This document shows, in pieces, positions 22,585-30,807 of a stretch of DNA of 64,000 nt. The position numbers were made by a program, and so were the translations under genes. Within the stretch, counting starts at the first letter, position 1. Every line of letters starts with the position of its first letter. Origin of the DNA: DASSUW01 sp963844205 (lineage in GTDB: Bacteria; Actinomycetota; Thermoleophilia; Solirubrobacterales; Solirubrobacteraceae); assembly GCA_963844205.1 (NCBI GenBank), contig CAWJNK010000001.1, positions 124,001 to 188,000 on the forward strand, given 5' to 3'. The notes below the pieces were generated by a model. The model searched no databases and was not told where the DNA came from. It was given only the letters and a program-made list of their open reading frames with translations.

Positions 22585-22643
22585 CCCGCGCCGAAGGCGC
22601 GCCCGCCACGTGCGGTCGTGCGGGCGGCCGGTCTTGACAAGTT

Positions 22644-22760
22644 TCCGGTGGCTTTGGCGTGGGGGAAACACCTCTTCCCATTCCGAACAGAGCAGTTAAG
22701 CCCCACAGCGCCGATGGTACTTGGCCTTCACGGGCCTGGGAGAGTAGGTCGCCGCCGGTT
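22644..22760 (+). rRNA. rrf: 5S ribosomal RNA
   Basis: About 117 bases show the terminal helix TCCGGTGGC/GTCGCCGCCGG and the conserved core CATTCCGAACAGAGCAGTTAAG (positions ~22679-22700) and GCGCCGATGGTACT. It lies about 100 bases after 23S in the usual order. Ends are estimated from the terminal helix. Confidence 0.93.
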
Positions 22761-22767
22761 CTTCATC

Positions 22768-22793
22768 ACGAGCCGCCCGGAAGGGCGGCTCGT
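22768..22793 (+). terminator. terminator of the rRNA operon
   Basis: ACGAGCCGCCC and GGGCGGCTCGT form a perfect 11-bp stem with a GGAA tetraloop, 8 bases after 5S. The downstream CGTCGTCGTT has few T residues, but the position and strength of the stem make termination the best reading. Confidence 0.75.
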
Positions 22794-22829
22794 CGTCGTT
22801 AACCAGGCGCGGGCGAGCCGCGGGGTTGT

Positions 22830-22852
22830 TCGTGCACGTATAGCGTGCACGA
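22830..22852. other. second hairpin after the rRNA operon
   Basis: TCGTGCACG and CGTGCACGA form a perfect 9-bp inverted repeat around TATAG. It could be a backup terminator or an operator for the downstream secreted-protein gene. Confidence 0.45.
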
Positions 22853-22901
22853 GCCGCCCCAGCCAGTCGTCCGCTAGCCGTCGCCAGTCCGACTGGAAGG
22901 G

Positions 22902-22932
22902 GGATAACCGGCCAATTTCCAGCGGATAACCG
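22902..22932 (+). promoter_or_regulatory. helically phased direct repeat before the PKD gene
   Basis: GGATAACCG occurs at 22902-22910 and 22924-22932, 22 bp apart, that is on the same DNA face. It lies 60-90 bp before the start of the PKD protein gene. It could be a paired site for an activator or repressor; there is no direct evidence. Confidence 0.3.
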
Positions 22933-22993
22933 ATGCGCGGTTGGCTGGGCGCCACGAATGTTGTGGTGCCCTGCCGCTGGCAGGCTGCCACCC

Positions 22994-24595
22994 ATGCGAT
23001 GGACCGCAATCCTTACCCTCGGCGCGGTCGTCTGCGCCGCCGCGGTGACCGAGCCGGCTTCGGCTCAGGTCCAGCCGGCCGGCACGGGCGAGCCCGCCTA
23101 CACGAACTCGGCTCAGAACACGCAGTGGTTCGAGTGGCCGGCGGCGACTGGCGTCGGCGCCTACCGTATCCGATACGACTACTACGAGAACAACGCGCTC
23201 AGGGCGTCTCCGATCGTCAACCGATCCTCCTTCAACTCCGGCTCGGGCTGGGCCAACTGGAGCGGAGTGGCGACGCTGCAACACGGAGCGCAGTACGGCA
23301 TCTGTGCCCAGGGGCAGTACACGTTCCCGAACGATTCGCTCTGGATCTCCGACGGGCCGAACTCGTGCTCGATGGGCACGATGCTCGGCCGCCGCGCCTA
23401 TACCACGATCGATCGCTCGAAGCCGACCGCGGCCATTCAGCTCGCGGCCGGCGCGGCGTTCGTCAAGGACAGCAACATCCCTGTACGGGTCGACTTCTCC
23501 GACGACGTCGCCGGCCCGTTCCCCGCCAACTTCCTGTGCTTCGACGTCGGCGGCGGCCTGCAGCAGGCGTGTGACACGAGCGCCGGCAAGATCTACGGCT
23601 ACAACGCTCCCTGCTCGGTCCCCGCGACCGGCGGCAAGTCGACGACCTTCTCCTGCACGGTCGACTACGGCGCGATCGCGGACGGGATCGTCTGGGCATG
23701 CGTGATCGCGGCCGACGCCTCGATCCCCGACAACCCGAGCTCGTCCAACCAGACCGCCACCGCGGAGAAGGCCAACCTGTCCGCGCCGAGCTGCGACAGC
23801 GTGGTGGTCGACCGCACGCCGCCGGCGGTGTCGATCGGAACCGTCCCCGCCTCGGTCAAGGTCGGCGACCTCGTGTCGTTCCAGGCCTCCGCGTCGGACG
23901 CGACATCGGGCCTGGCCGGCGTGGGGCAGTGGACCTGGGGCGACAACACCGGCGGTGCGAGCGGCGACGCCGTCACGCACACGTTCACGCAGCCCGGGAC
24001 CTACGAGGTGGCGCTGACGGTCACCGACGGGGCGGGCAACAGCGCGACCGCGAAGAAGGCGATCACCGTGAGCGCCGTCACGTCGACCCCGGGCGGCGGC
24101 ACGACGGGTACCGGCGGCGGCACCACCGACCCCGGTGGTGGCACCACGGGCGACGGCGACACGACGGACCCCGGCGAGGACGCCGAGGCCGCGTCGCTCG
24201 AGCTCGAGGCACCGCGCAAGGCCCGGGCCCGCGCCAAGGCGATCCCGGTCGAGCTCACGGCCAGCGACGCCGGTCGCGTCCAGCTCTCGCTCGCCCGCGG
24301 GAACCGGGTGATCGCCCGCGCCGGCGTGAGGCTCGACGAGGACGGCACCGCCGACTACCGCCTCAAGCTCTCGAAGGGCAGCAAGGCGGGGCGGTACACG
24401 CTGAAGGCGACGTACACGCCGCCCGGCCACCAGGCGATCACCGCGTCGCGGAAGATCACGCTCACGGGCAAGCCCTCCGCCCGGCACGCGAGGACGAGCT
24501 CACGGCCCGAACCGACGCTGAGCCGCGGGCCGCGCGCGCTCCCCGACGGCCGGTTCCACGGCGGCCGCCCCGCGCGGACGTTCAAGGTGCGCTGA
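22994..24595 (+). CDS. secreted PKD-domain protein
   Basis: The 533-residue protein starts with a Sec signal peptide (residues 1-25, cleavage likely after ASAQ). A Cys-containing N-terminal region of unknown fold follows, then a PKD domain (about 275-360; WTWGDNTGG and HTFTQPGTYEVALTVTDGAGN are typical), a Gly/Thr/Asp-rich linker (about 365-395), an Ig-like β-sandwich segment (about 400-485), and a basic C-terminal tail. PKD domains are usually adhesive or spacer modules of surface proteins. No catalytic domain is recognised. The ATG at 22994 is chosen because it begins the signal peptide. It probably acts outside the cell. Confidence 0.8.
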   Translation: MRWTAILTLGAVVCAAAVTEPASAQVQPAGTGEPAYTNSAQNTQWFEWPAATGVGAYRIRYDYYENNALRASPIVNRSSFNSGSGWANWSGVATLQHGAQYGICAQGQYTFPNDSLWISDGPNSCSMGTMLGRRAYTTIDRSKPTAAIQLAAGAAFVKDSNIPVRVDFSDDVAGPFPANFLCFDVGGGLQQACDTSAGKIYGYNAPCSVPATGGKSTTFSCTVDYGAIADGIVWACVIAADASIPDNPSSSNQTATAEKANLSAPSCDSVVVDRTPPAVSIGTVPASVKVGDLVSFQASASDATSGLAGVGQWTWGDNTGGASGDAVTHTFTQPGTYEVALTVTDGAGNSATAKKAITVSAVTSTPGGGTTGTGGGTTDPGGGTTGDGDTTDPGEDAEAASLELEAPRKARARAKAIPVELTASDAGRVQLSLARGNRVIARAGVRLDEDGTADYRLKLSKGSKAGRYTLKATYTPPGHQAITASRKITLTGKPSARHARTSSRPEPTLSRGPRALPDGRFHGGRPARTFKVR

Positions 24596-24680
24596 GCCGG
24601 CGCCCACGAGGCGTCGTGGCGCGCCGAGCCGGCGTCCCGCGGGCGTCGAGGGGCGGGTGCCCCCAGCAAGTCCAAGGCGC

Positions 24681-24706
24681 TCGGGCCGCCAGATACGGCG
24701 GCCCGA
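24681..24706 (+). terminator. terminator after the PKD gene
   Basis: TCGGGCCGCC and GGCGGCCCGA form a perfect 10-bp stem around AGATAC, 85 bp after the PKD gene. No T-run follows. Termination of the PKD transcript is the simplest role. Confidence 0.6.
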
Positions 24707-24774
24707 GTGCGTTGGAGCTGTATGCCCGACCGGCGAGCCCGTCCTCCCAGACCGGACGCCGGTGGGCGGGGTGG

Positions 24775-25047
24775 TCAGGCGCCCCGTGCCGGCTGATGGG
24801 GTACCGGCGAGACGCAGACCTGCGCGCGGGGCGTGACCGGTCCTGGTCGACGCGTCCGCGGGTGACGACCGAGTGGCCGGCGGTGCGGGTGCTCGCGCGT
24901 GGGGGCGGGAGAGGACCGGGGCGAGAACCGCTCCGGAGCCTGTGCCTCACCCAGCGTCGCGAACGCAGCGGCCGTGTCGACGGCCTCGCGCACCAGCTCG
25001 CGCAGCGAGCGCTTCCTCGGGCGGCCGGTGATCGTCGGGGGGAACAT
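24775..25047 (-). CDS. hypothetical small protein, doubtful
   Basis: A 90-residue reading frame begins MFPPTITGRPRKRS and has a helix-like start (SLRELVREAVDTAAAFATLG). Its third-codon GC is high in the first 40 codons, which is consistent with coding, but the C-terminal half is Pro/Arg-rich like an out-of-frame shadow. No ribosome binding site or family is recognised. It may be the 5' remnant of a longer gene. Confidence 0.25.
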   Translation of the reverse strand: MFPPTITGRPRKRSLRELVREAVDTAAAFATLGEAQAPERFSPRSSPAPTREHPHRRPLGRHPRTRRPGPVTPRAQVCVSPVPHQPARGA

Positions 25048-25174
25048 GTGTTCGGCAGACTAGGTGGGGGGTCGGACGGAACCCGCAACGTGCGGCGAAA
25101 CACGTCGCAACCGTCACGAATTTGGCTCCAGACCGCGGAATCCACCCCGCCCGGCGTGCAACGGATCTTGCACG

Positions 25175-25279
25175 GTGGCGCGCGACGGGCCGCGGGGTGG
25201 GGGCGGCGCGCGCCGGGTGGGGGTGGCGCGCGACGGGCCGCGGGGTGGGGGTGGCGCGCGACGAGCTGCGGGGGTCGGG
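25175..25279 (+). repeat. 29-bp GC-rich repeats
   Basis: GTGGCGCGCGACGGGCCGCG followed by GGGTGGGGG is present identically at 25175-25203 and 25223-25251, with a shortened copy between them and a diverged third copy at 25251-25279. The block ends 50 bp before the DUF389 start. Copy number is likely variable between strains. Confidence 0.8.
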
Positions 25280-25328
25280 CGCCTGGCCGGAGTGCGGCCG
25301 CGGGAAGCGCGGGTACGCTGGCGCGCGC

Positions 25329-26267
25329 ATGGTCCACCTCCGGATCGTCTCGCCGCCGGACCGCACCGACCAGGTCATGGACGTCCTCGAGCGCACGCCG
25401 TCGGTGCTCAACATCATCCGCCTCCCGAACGCGGCCACCCGCCCGGACGGGGACGTGATCCTCGCCGACGTCGCGCGCGAGGACGCGAGCGTGGTCCTCG
25501 ACGACCTCAAGGCTCTCCAGATCCACAAGAACGGCTCGATCATGCTCGAGCCGATCGACACCGCGCTCAGCAGCCAGGCCGAGGAGGCGGAGCGCCGCGC
25601 GCCCGGCGCGCCCGCGGACGCCGTCGTCTGGGAGGAGGTGGAGCAGCGGACCAGCGAGAACGTCGAGCTCTCCGGCGTCTTCCTGCTCTTCATGGTCCTT
25701 GCCGCGCTGATCGCCAGCGTCGGCATCTACCTCGACTCGGAGATCCTGATCGTCGGCGCGATGGTGGTCGGCCCCGAGTTCGGGCCGATCGCCGGCTTCT
25801 GCGTCGCGCTCGTCCAGCGGCGCCGCGACCTCGCGATCCGCTCCGGGATCGCGCTCGCCGTCGGCTTCCCGCTCGCGATCGCGGCCGTCTACGTAACCAG
25901 CCTCATCTTCAAGGCCACCGACCTCACCCCGGAGGAGTTCACGGCCGAGAACCACGGGATCGCGAACCTGATCTCGAGCCCTGACGCGTTCACGGTGATC
26001 GTCGCCCTCTGCGCCGGCGCGGCGGGGATGCTCTCGCTCTCGACCGCGAAGTCCGGGGCCCTGATCGGCGTTCTCATCAGCGTCACCACCGTCCCCGCCG
26101 CGGCCAACATCGGGGTCGCCGCCGCCTACGGCGACCAGGACGGCTGGACCGGCTCGATGGCCCAGCTGGGCCTCAATCTCGCCTCGATCCTCGTGGCCGG
26201 CACGCTCGTGCTGGCCGTCCAGCGCATGCTCTACGCGCGCCGGCGCTCAGCGCGTGCCGAGCGATGA
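25329..26267 (+). CDS. DUF389 membrane protein
   Basis: The 312-residue protein has a soluble N-terminal α/β domain (about 1-85; IVSPPDRTDQVMDVLERTPSVLNI) followed by about six transmembrane helices (from residue 116) with the family's conserved EILIVGAMVVGPEFGPI segment and GVLISVTTVPAAANIGVA. This matches the DUF389 family, whose function is unsettled; it may be a transporter or channel. The ATG at 25329 directly follows GC-rich repeats and no clear ribosome binding site is seen. Its 3' end overlaps the convergent dehydrogenase gene by 21 bp. Confidence 0.85.
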   Translation: MVHLRIVSPPDRTDQVMDVLERTPSVLNIIRLPNAATRPDGDVILADVAREDASVVLDDLKALQIHKNGSIMLEPIDTALSSQAEEAERRAPGAPADAVVWEEVEQRTSENVELSGVFLLFMVLAALIASVGIYLDSEILIVGAMVVGPEFGPIAGFCVALVQRRRDLAIRSGIALAVGFPLAIAAVYVTSLIFKATDLTPEEFTAENHGIANLISSPDAFTVIVALCAGAAGMLSLSTAKSGALIGVLISVTTVPAAANIGVAAAYGDQDGWTGSMAQLGLNLASILVAGTLVLAVQRMLYARRRSARAER

Positions 26268-27338
26268 CCAGACGTCGACCTTGGTGCGCACCTTCTCGAC
26301 CACCGCGTCGGTGAACTCGGTGGTCGTCGCGGGGCCGCCGAGGTCGATCGTCCGCGTTCCCGTCGCGACCGTCTCCAGCACGCCCTCGTAGATCGCGCGC
26401 GAGGCTCGCTCCGCGCCTGCATACCCGCCCGCCGCCGCGTACGACAGGACCGCCCCGCACGCCAGCAGCATCGCCATCGGGTTCGCCAAATCCTTGCCCA
26501 TCAACGAAGGCGCGGTGCCGTGCGGCGCCTCGGCCATCGCCACGTCGACGTCGTAGTCGTCGTCGAACGCCAGCAGCACCGACTCGGCGCCCGCGATCGA
26601 GCCGAACATCGGCAGCACCATGTCGGACAGGCAGTCGCCGTCGCGGTTCAACGCCGGGATCACCAACGGCGTCTCCGCGGCGCCCGTCAACAGCCCCGCG
26701 TAGGTCGCGTCGATCAGCACCGGCTGGTACTCGACGTCGGGATGCCGCGAAGCCGCCTCGTCCATCTCCTCCTTGAGCATGCCCTCGTACACGGGGGAGA
26801 CCGTCCACTTGGGCCCGCCATAGACCTTCGCGCCCATGCGCTCCGCGATCTGGAACGCGTACTCCGACACCGCTCGGCACGTCGAGCGCGTGACCTTCTC
26901 CGTCCGATACGCGACCTCATCCAGACCGGAGCCCTCGCGCCACTGCTTGGCGCCATAGGCGTCCTCGATCGCCATCCGCACCACCGCGATCGGGTGGAAG
27001 ACCCCGGAGACCGGCCCCACCACGCCCGGGATCCGCCGTCCGGTGCGGACGATCACCTTGCCGCCGACCTCCTCGCGCAGGATCCGGTTCGGCGAGCCGA
27101 CGTCGTCCTTGCCCTCCGGCGTGATCGTCGCGGCCTTGATGCCGAAGCCGGCCTCGCGCACGGCCCGCGCGGCCTCCAGCACCACCTCGTTCCCGGTCTC
27201 ACGGCGCTTTTGCAGCGACAGGTCGAAGCGCTGCTGCTCGATCTCCATGCCGAGCACGTCGGGCTCGAGCACGCGCAGGGCGGCGTCGAGCAGCTCCTGC
27301 CCGGTCTCGTCGCCCTCGAGGACCACCACGCGAAGCAT
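26247..27338 (-). CDS. isocitrate/isopropylmalate dehydrogenase family protein
   Basis: The 363-residue protein is a β-decarboxylating dehydrogenase: a GDETGQELL start in place of GDGIGPE, the NRDGDCLSDMVLPMFGSIAG metal/cofactor region, and MAEAPHGTAPSLMGKDLANPMAM near the NAD(P) site. It lacks the RELTGGIYFG segment of LeuB; RTGRRIPGVVGPVSG stands in that place. Leucine needs are already met by the leuB at 6306, so isocitrate, homoisocitrate or another 2-hydroxy acid are possible substrates; I cannot choose. The start overlaps the stop of the upstream HD gene (ATGA), which implies a two-gene operon. Confidence 0.8.
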   Translation of the reverse strand: MLRVVVLEGDETGQELLDAALRVLEPDVLGMEIEQQRFDLSLQKRRETGNEVVLEAARAVREAGFGIKAATITPEGKDDVGSPNRILREEVGGKVIVRTGRRIPGVVGPVSGVFHPIAVVRMAIEDAYGAKQWREGSGLDEVAYRTEKVTRSTCRAVSEYAFQIAERMGAKVYGGPKWTVSPVYEGMLKEEMDEAASRHPDVEYQPVLIDATYAGLLTGAAETPLVIPALNRDGDCLSDMVLPMFGSIAGAESVLLAFDDDYDVDVAMAEAPHGTAPSLMGKDLANPMAMLLACGAVLSYAAAGGYAGAERASRAIYEGVLETVATGTRTIDLGGPATTTEFTDAVVEKVRTKVDVWSSLGTR

Positions 27339-27922
27339 CAGGCCGGCGCCCCCCGGCCCGCGAGCCCCAGCTCGGCCGCCCGATCGTCCAAAGCCGCGAT
27401 GACGAACGCGAGATGCTCGTCGAAGTCGACGCCGAGCTCGTCGGCGCCCTCGCGCATCGCGTCGCGGTCCACCGCGGCGGCGAACGCCGGCGTCTTCATC
27501 TTCTTCTTGACCGACTTGGGGGTCATCCCGTGGATGCCCTCGGGGCGGACGTAGGCGCACGCCATCACGAACCCCGAGAGCTCGTCGACCGCGTACAGCG
27601 TCTTCTCCATCGCCGTCTCGCGCGGGACCTCCAGGAAGTCGGCGTGGGACGCCACCGCGCGCACGAACTCCGGCGAGAAGCCCTGCCGCTCGAGCTCCTC
27701 CAGCGCCATCCGCGGGTGGCCCGTCTCGAGGTCGGGGTAACGCTCGTAGTCGAGGTCATGCAGCATCCCGACCAGGCCCCACGTCTCCTCGTCCTCGCCG
27801 AACTTCCGCGCATAGGCGCGCATCGCAGCCTCGACGGCGAGCACGTGCCGGCGCAGGGACTCGGACTCGGTCCAGGACCGGAACAGGTCCCAGGCCTGAT
27901 CGCGCGAAAGAGGCTCTGACAT
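27338..27922 (-). CDS. HD-domain hydrolase
   Basis: The 194-residue protein has an HD phosphohydrolase pattern: His26 in LRRHVLAVE, then His55-Asp56 in GMLHDLDYERYPD, and a later conserved DELSGF region. It resembles small predicted HD hydrolases of nucleotide or phosphate-ester substrates. The C-terminal third is unassigned. The ATG at 27922 is 46 bp from the divergent murA start, and TAGGGT 13 bases before it could be a -10 box for a near-leaderless transcript. The gene is co-translated with the downstream dehydrogenase. Confidence 0.8.
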   Translation of the reverse strand: MSEPLSRDQAWDLFRSWTESESLRRHVLAVEAAMRAYARKFGEDEETWGLVGMLHDLDYERYPDLETGHPRMALEELERQGFSPEFVRAVASHADFLEVPRETAMEKTLYAVDELSGFVMACAYVRPEGIHGMTPKSVKKKMKTPAFAAAVDRDAMREGADELGVDFDEHLAFVIAALDDRAAELGLAGRGAPA

Positions 27923-27968
27923 GGCTGTTACCCTAGCCCAGCCTCGGGGCCCGAGCCCCTCCACGCTC

Positions 27969-29252
27969 ATGGAAAAGCTCCTGATCGAGGGCGGGGTGCC
28001 GCTGTCCGGCACGATCGTGCCCGCCGGCAACAAGAACGCCGCGCTGCCGCTGCTCGCGTGCAGCCTGCTGACCGACCAGCGGGTCGTGCTCCACAACGTC
28101 CCGCGGATCCGCGACGTCGAGGCCATGCTCGACCTGCTGGCCGATCTCGGCGTGAAGATCGAGTGGAAGGCCGAGAACACGGTCTCGCTGCAGGCCGACG
28201 ACGTGAAGGGCACGGAGCTGAGCGCGCCGCTGGCGGAGCGCATCCGGGCGTCCTTCCTGGCCGCCGGCCCGCTGCTCGGCCGCTTCGGTAGCGCGCTCAT
28301 GCCGCCGCCGGGCGGCGACGTCATCGGCCGCCGCCGGCTCGACCCCCACCTCGACGCCTTCCGCGCCCTCGGTGCCACCGTCGAGCACGGCCGCGACGTT
28401 CGCATCACCGCCAACGGAGGCCTCAGCGCGTGCGACTTCCTGATGGACGAGCCCTCGGTGATGGGCACCGAGAACGCGCTGATGGCGTCGGCGATGATCG
28501 ACGGCACGACCGTGATCCGGAACGCCGCATCGGAGCCGCACGTGCAGGACGTGGCGCGGATGCTGAACAAGATGGGCGCCGCGATCGAGGGCATCGGGTC
28601 CAACGTCATGCAGGTCCATGGGATGGGCTCGCTCGGCGGCTGCGAACACACCGTCACGCCCGATCACATCGAGATCGCGTCGTTCATGGCGCTCGCGGGG
28701 GTGACCGGCGGCGAGCTGCGCATCGAGGGCTGCATCCCCGACGACATGCGGATGATCCGCATGGTCTTCCAGCGGCTGGGCCTGCGCACCGAGCTCGACG
28801 GCGACGACATCGTCGTGCCCGGCGGCCAGGAGCTCGTGGTCGAGCGCGACGCCGGCGACTACCAGTCCAAGGTCGAGGACGGGCCGTGGCCGGCGTTCCC
28901 GGCCGACCTGACCAGCATCGCGGTCGCGCTCGCGACCCAGTCGCGGGGCTCGGTGCTCATCTTCGAGAAGATGTTCGAGAACCGCCTGTTCTTCGTCGAC
29001 GAGCTGATCACGATGGGGGCGGAGATCACGATCTGCGACCCGCACCGCGCCATCATCATCGGCCCCCGCCGCCTCCGCGGCCAGCGCCTCTCGTCGCCCG
29101 ACATCCGCGCCGGCATGGCCAAGCTGATCGCGGCGCTGTGCGCCGAGGGCACGAGCGAGATCCACAACGTCCAGCAGATCGACCGGGGGTACGAACGGAT
29201 CGACGAGCGACTGGGAGCGCTCGGGGCGCGGATCGAGCGCGTCGGGACGTGA
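27969..29252 (+). CDS. murA: UDP-N-acetylglucosamine 1-carboxyvinyltransferase
   Basis: This enzyme transfers enolpyruvate from PEP to UDP-GlcNAc, the first committed step of peptidoglycan synthesis. The 427 residues carry the family's catalytic Lys22 (AGNKNAALP), Arg-rich loop GRRRLDPHL and the C-terminal DIRAGMAKLIAAL with its conserved Arg. The loop residue that is Cys115 in E. coli is Asp117 here (PPGGDVIG), as in mycobacterial MurA, which is known to be insensitive to fosfomycin. ATG 27969 gives MEKLLIEGG, the standard start. Its stop overlaps the hisZ start by 4 bp, so it leads the histidine operon. Confidence 0.94.
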   Translation: MEKLLIEGGVPLSGTIVPAGNKNAALPLLACSLLTDQRVVLHNVPRIRDVEAMLDLLADLGVKIEWKAENTVSLQADDVKGTELSAPLAERIRASFLAAGPLLGRFGSALMPPPGGDVIGRRRLDPHLDAFRALGATVEHGRDVRITANGGLSACDFLMDEPSVMGTENALMASAMIDGTTVIRNAASEPHVQDVARMLNKMGAAIEGIGSNVMQVHGMGSLGGCEHTVTPDHIEIASFMALAGVTGGELRIEGCIPDDMRMIRMVFQRLGLRTELDGDDIVVPGGQELVVERDAGDYQSKVEDGPWPAFPADLTSIAVALATQSRGSVLIFEKMFENRLFFVDELITMGAEITICDPHRAIIIGPRRLRGQRLSSPDIRAGMAKLIAALCAEGTSEIHNVQQIDRGYERIDERLGALGARIERVGT

Positions 29253-30178
29253 TCCACCCCATCCCCAGCGGCACGCGCGACGTCCTGCCGGACGAGATGC
29301 GCGAGCTGCGCGCGATCACCGAGGCGATCCGGGGCGTGTTCGAATCCTCCGGCTACGGCGAGATCGCGACGCCTGCGCTGGAGTACGAGGCCGTGCTCAC
29401 GCGGGGCGATCCCGCGGCCGCCGGCGCCGCCTACAAGCTGTTCGACGAGCACGGCGACGTGCTCGTCCTGCGGTCGGACATGACGATCCCGATCGCGCGC
29501 GTGGTGGCGACCCGGTATGCGAGCGCCGAGCCGCCGCTGCGCTTCTGCTACTTCGCCCATGCGTACCGGTCCGTGCGGCCCCAGCGCGGCCACGCGCGCG
29601 AGGTGCTCCAGGCCGGGCTCGAGCTGCTCGGCGCTCCCGGGCCGGAGGGCACCGCCGAGGCCCTGAGCGTCCTGTCCGCCGGGCTCGACGCGGCCGGGCT
29701 GGAGAACTACCGGATCGGGCTCGGCGACGCGTCGCTGTACCGGCGGCTGCTCGACCGGCTCGAGGTGCCCGCGGGCGCGCGGCCGCAGATCCTGCACGAG
29801 CTGGTCACGCGCGACTTCGTCGGACTCGAGCGGGAGGTCGAGGCGCACTGGCACGAGGAGCTCGTGCGCGTGCCGCAGCTGCGCGGCGGCGTCGAGGTGC
29901 TGGAGGGGATCCCGGAGGCAGCCGATCTGCTCGCAGTCCATGACCTCCTGGCGCCCGAAACGGCAGATCGGGTGATCTTCGACCTCGGCCTGATCCGCGA
30001 CCTCGACTACTACACCGGCGCGGTCTTCGAGGTCTACGACGCCGCCCTCGGGACGCCGATCGGCGGCGGCGGCCGCTACGACGACCTGCTCGGCCGCTTC
30101 GGCCGCGACCTGCCGGCCTGCGGCTGGGCGCTGGCCGTCGAGCGGCTGCACATGGCGCGCGTGGGCGAGGGGCGATGA
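29249..30178 (+). CDS. hisZ: ATP phosphoribosyltransferase regulatory subunit
   Basis: HisZ is a catalytically inactive paralogue of histidyl-tRNA synthetase that partners the short form of HisG. The 309 residues show class II synthetase motif-like segments (IPSGTRDVLPDE, LRSDMTIPIARVVATRY, RSVRPQRGHAREVLQAGLELLG, GGGGRYDDLLGRFG) but no C-terminal anticodon-binding domain, which distinguishes it from HisS. The short HisG directly downstream supports the call. The GTG start overlaps the murA stop. Confidence 0.92.
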   Translation: MIHPIPSGTRDVLPDEMRELRAITEAIRGVFESSGYGEIATPALEYEAVLTRGDPAAAGAAYKLFDEHGDVLVLRSDMTIPIARVVATRYASAEPPLRFCYFAHAYRSVRPQRGHAREVLQAGLELLGAPGPEGTAEALSVLSAGLDAAGLENYRIGLGDASLYRRLLDRLEVPAGARPQILHELVTRDFVGLEREVEAHWHEELVRVPQLRGGVEVLEGIPEAADLLAVHDLLAPETADRVIFDLGLIRDLDYYTGAVFEVYDAALGTPIGGGGRYDDLLGRFGRDLPACGWALAVERLHMARVGEGR

Positions 30179-30807
30179 GCCTCGAAAGTCTGCGGCTGGC
30201 CGTTCCGCGCGGCGCGCTGATGCCGGAGACGCTCGACCTGCTCGACCGCCTCGGCGTCGACACCGCCGAGGTGCGCGCCAACGACCGCAAGCTGCTGTTC
30301 GAGGGCGCCGGGCTGGTGACGATGCGCCCGTCGGACGTGCCGATCTACGTGGAGGCCGGCGCGGCCGACATCGGGATCACCGGGAAGGACGTGCTGTCCG
30401 AGCAGTCCGAGCGCGAGGTGTACGAGCTGCTCGACCTCGGCTTCGGGCCGTGCCGGATGGTGTTCGCGACCGTCGAGGGGGAGAACCCCGCGGCCGAGGC
30501 CTTGCGCCGGCTCGGCGTGATGCGGGTGGCGACGAAGTACCCGCGGATCGCGGCGCGCTACTTCGAGCGGACCGGGCGCCAGGCGGAGATCGTCGAGGTC
30601 AAGGGCTCGGTCGAGCTCGCGCCGCTCGCAGGGCTCGTCGAGGGGATCGTCGACCTCACGGCGACCGGGACCACGCTGCGCGAGAACGGCCTCGTGATCC
30701 GCGAGGAGATCGCCGCCTCGACCGCCCGCCTGATCGCCAATCCCGTCGCCCACAAGCTCAAGGCCGCGGCGATCGACCGGCTGGTGGAGCGCATCCGTGC
30801 GGCTTGA
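30175..30807 (+). CDS. hisG: ATP phosphoribosyltransferase, short form
   Basis: HisG catalyses the first step of histidine synthesis, joining ATP and PRPP. At 210 residues it is the short type without the regulatory C-terminal domain, and so requires HisZ. Visible motifs are LAVPRGALMPETL, GAADIGITGKDVL and the PRPP loop VDLTATGTTLRENGL. It overlaps hisZ (ATGA) and, by 11 bp, hisD. Confidence 0.95.
   Translation: MSLESLRLAVPRGALMPETLDLLDRLGVDTAEVRANDRKLLFEGAGLVTMRPSDVPIYVEAGAADIGITGKDVLSEQSEREVYELLDLGFGPCRMVFATVEGENPAAEALRRLGVMRVATKYPRIAARYFERTGRQAEIVEVKGSVELAPLAGLVEGIVDLTATGTTLRENGLVIREEIAASTARLIANPVAHKLKAAAIDRLVERIRAA

Larger units (their letters stand above)
24707..25328. other. gene-poor stretch between the PKD and DUF389 genes
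   Basis: About 620 bp contain no gene that can be assigned with confidence. The left half holds a possible small minus-strand ORF (24775-25047) that I do not recognise. The right half holds a 29-bp repeat block at 25175-25279. Words such as GGCGAAACACGTCGC near 25095 resemble the intergenic sequence between mpg and the PBP gene. Confidence 0.5.

Noticed and set aside
25175..25279. CRISPR array
   Set aside because: Units are near-contiguous, GC-only and irregular in spacing, with no unique spacers and no cas genes in the window.
25122..25328. N-terminal extension of the DUF389 protein through the repeats
   Set aside because: The upstream frame is the translated GC repeat (ARDGPRGGG-like); the family N-terminus begins at MVHLRIVSPP, ATG 25329.
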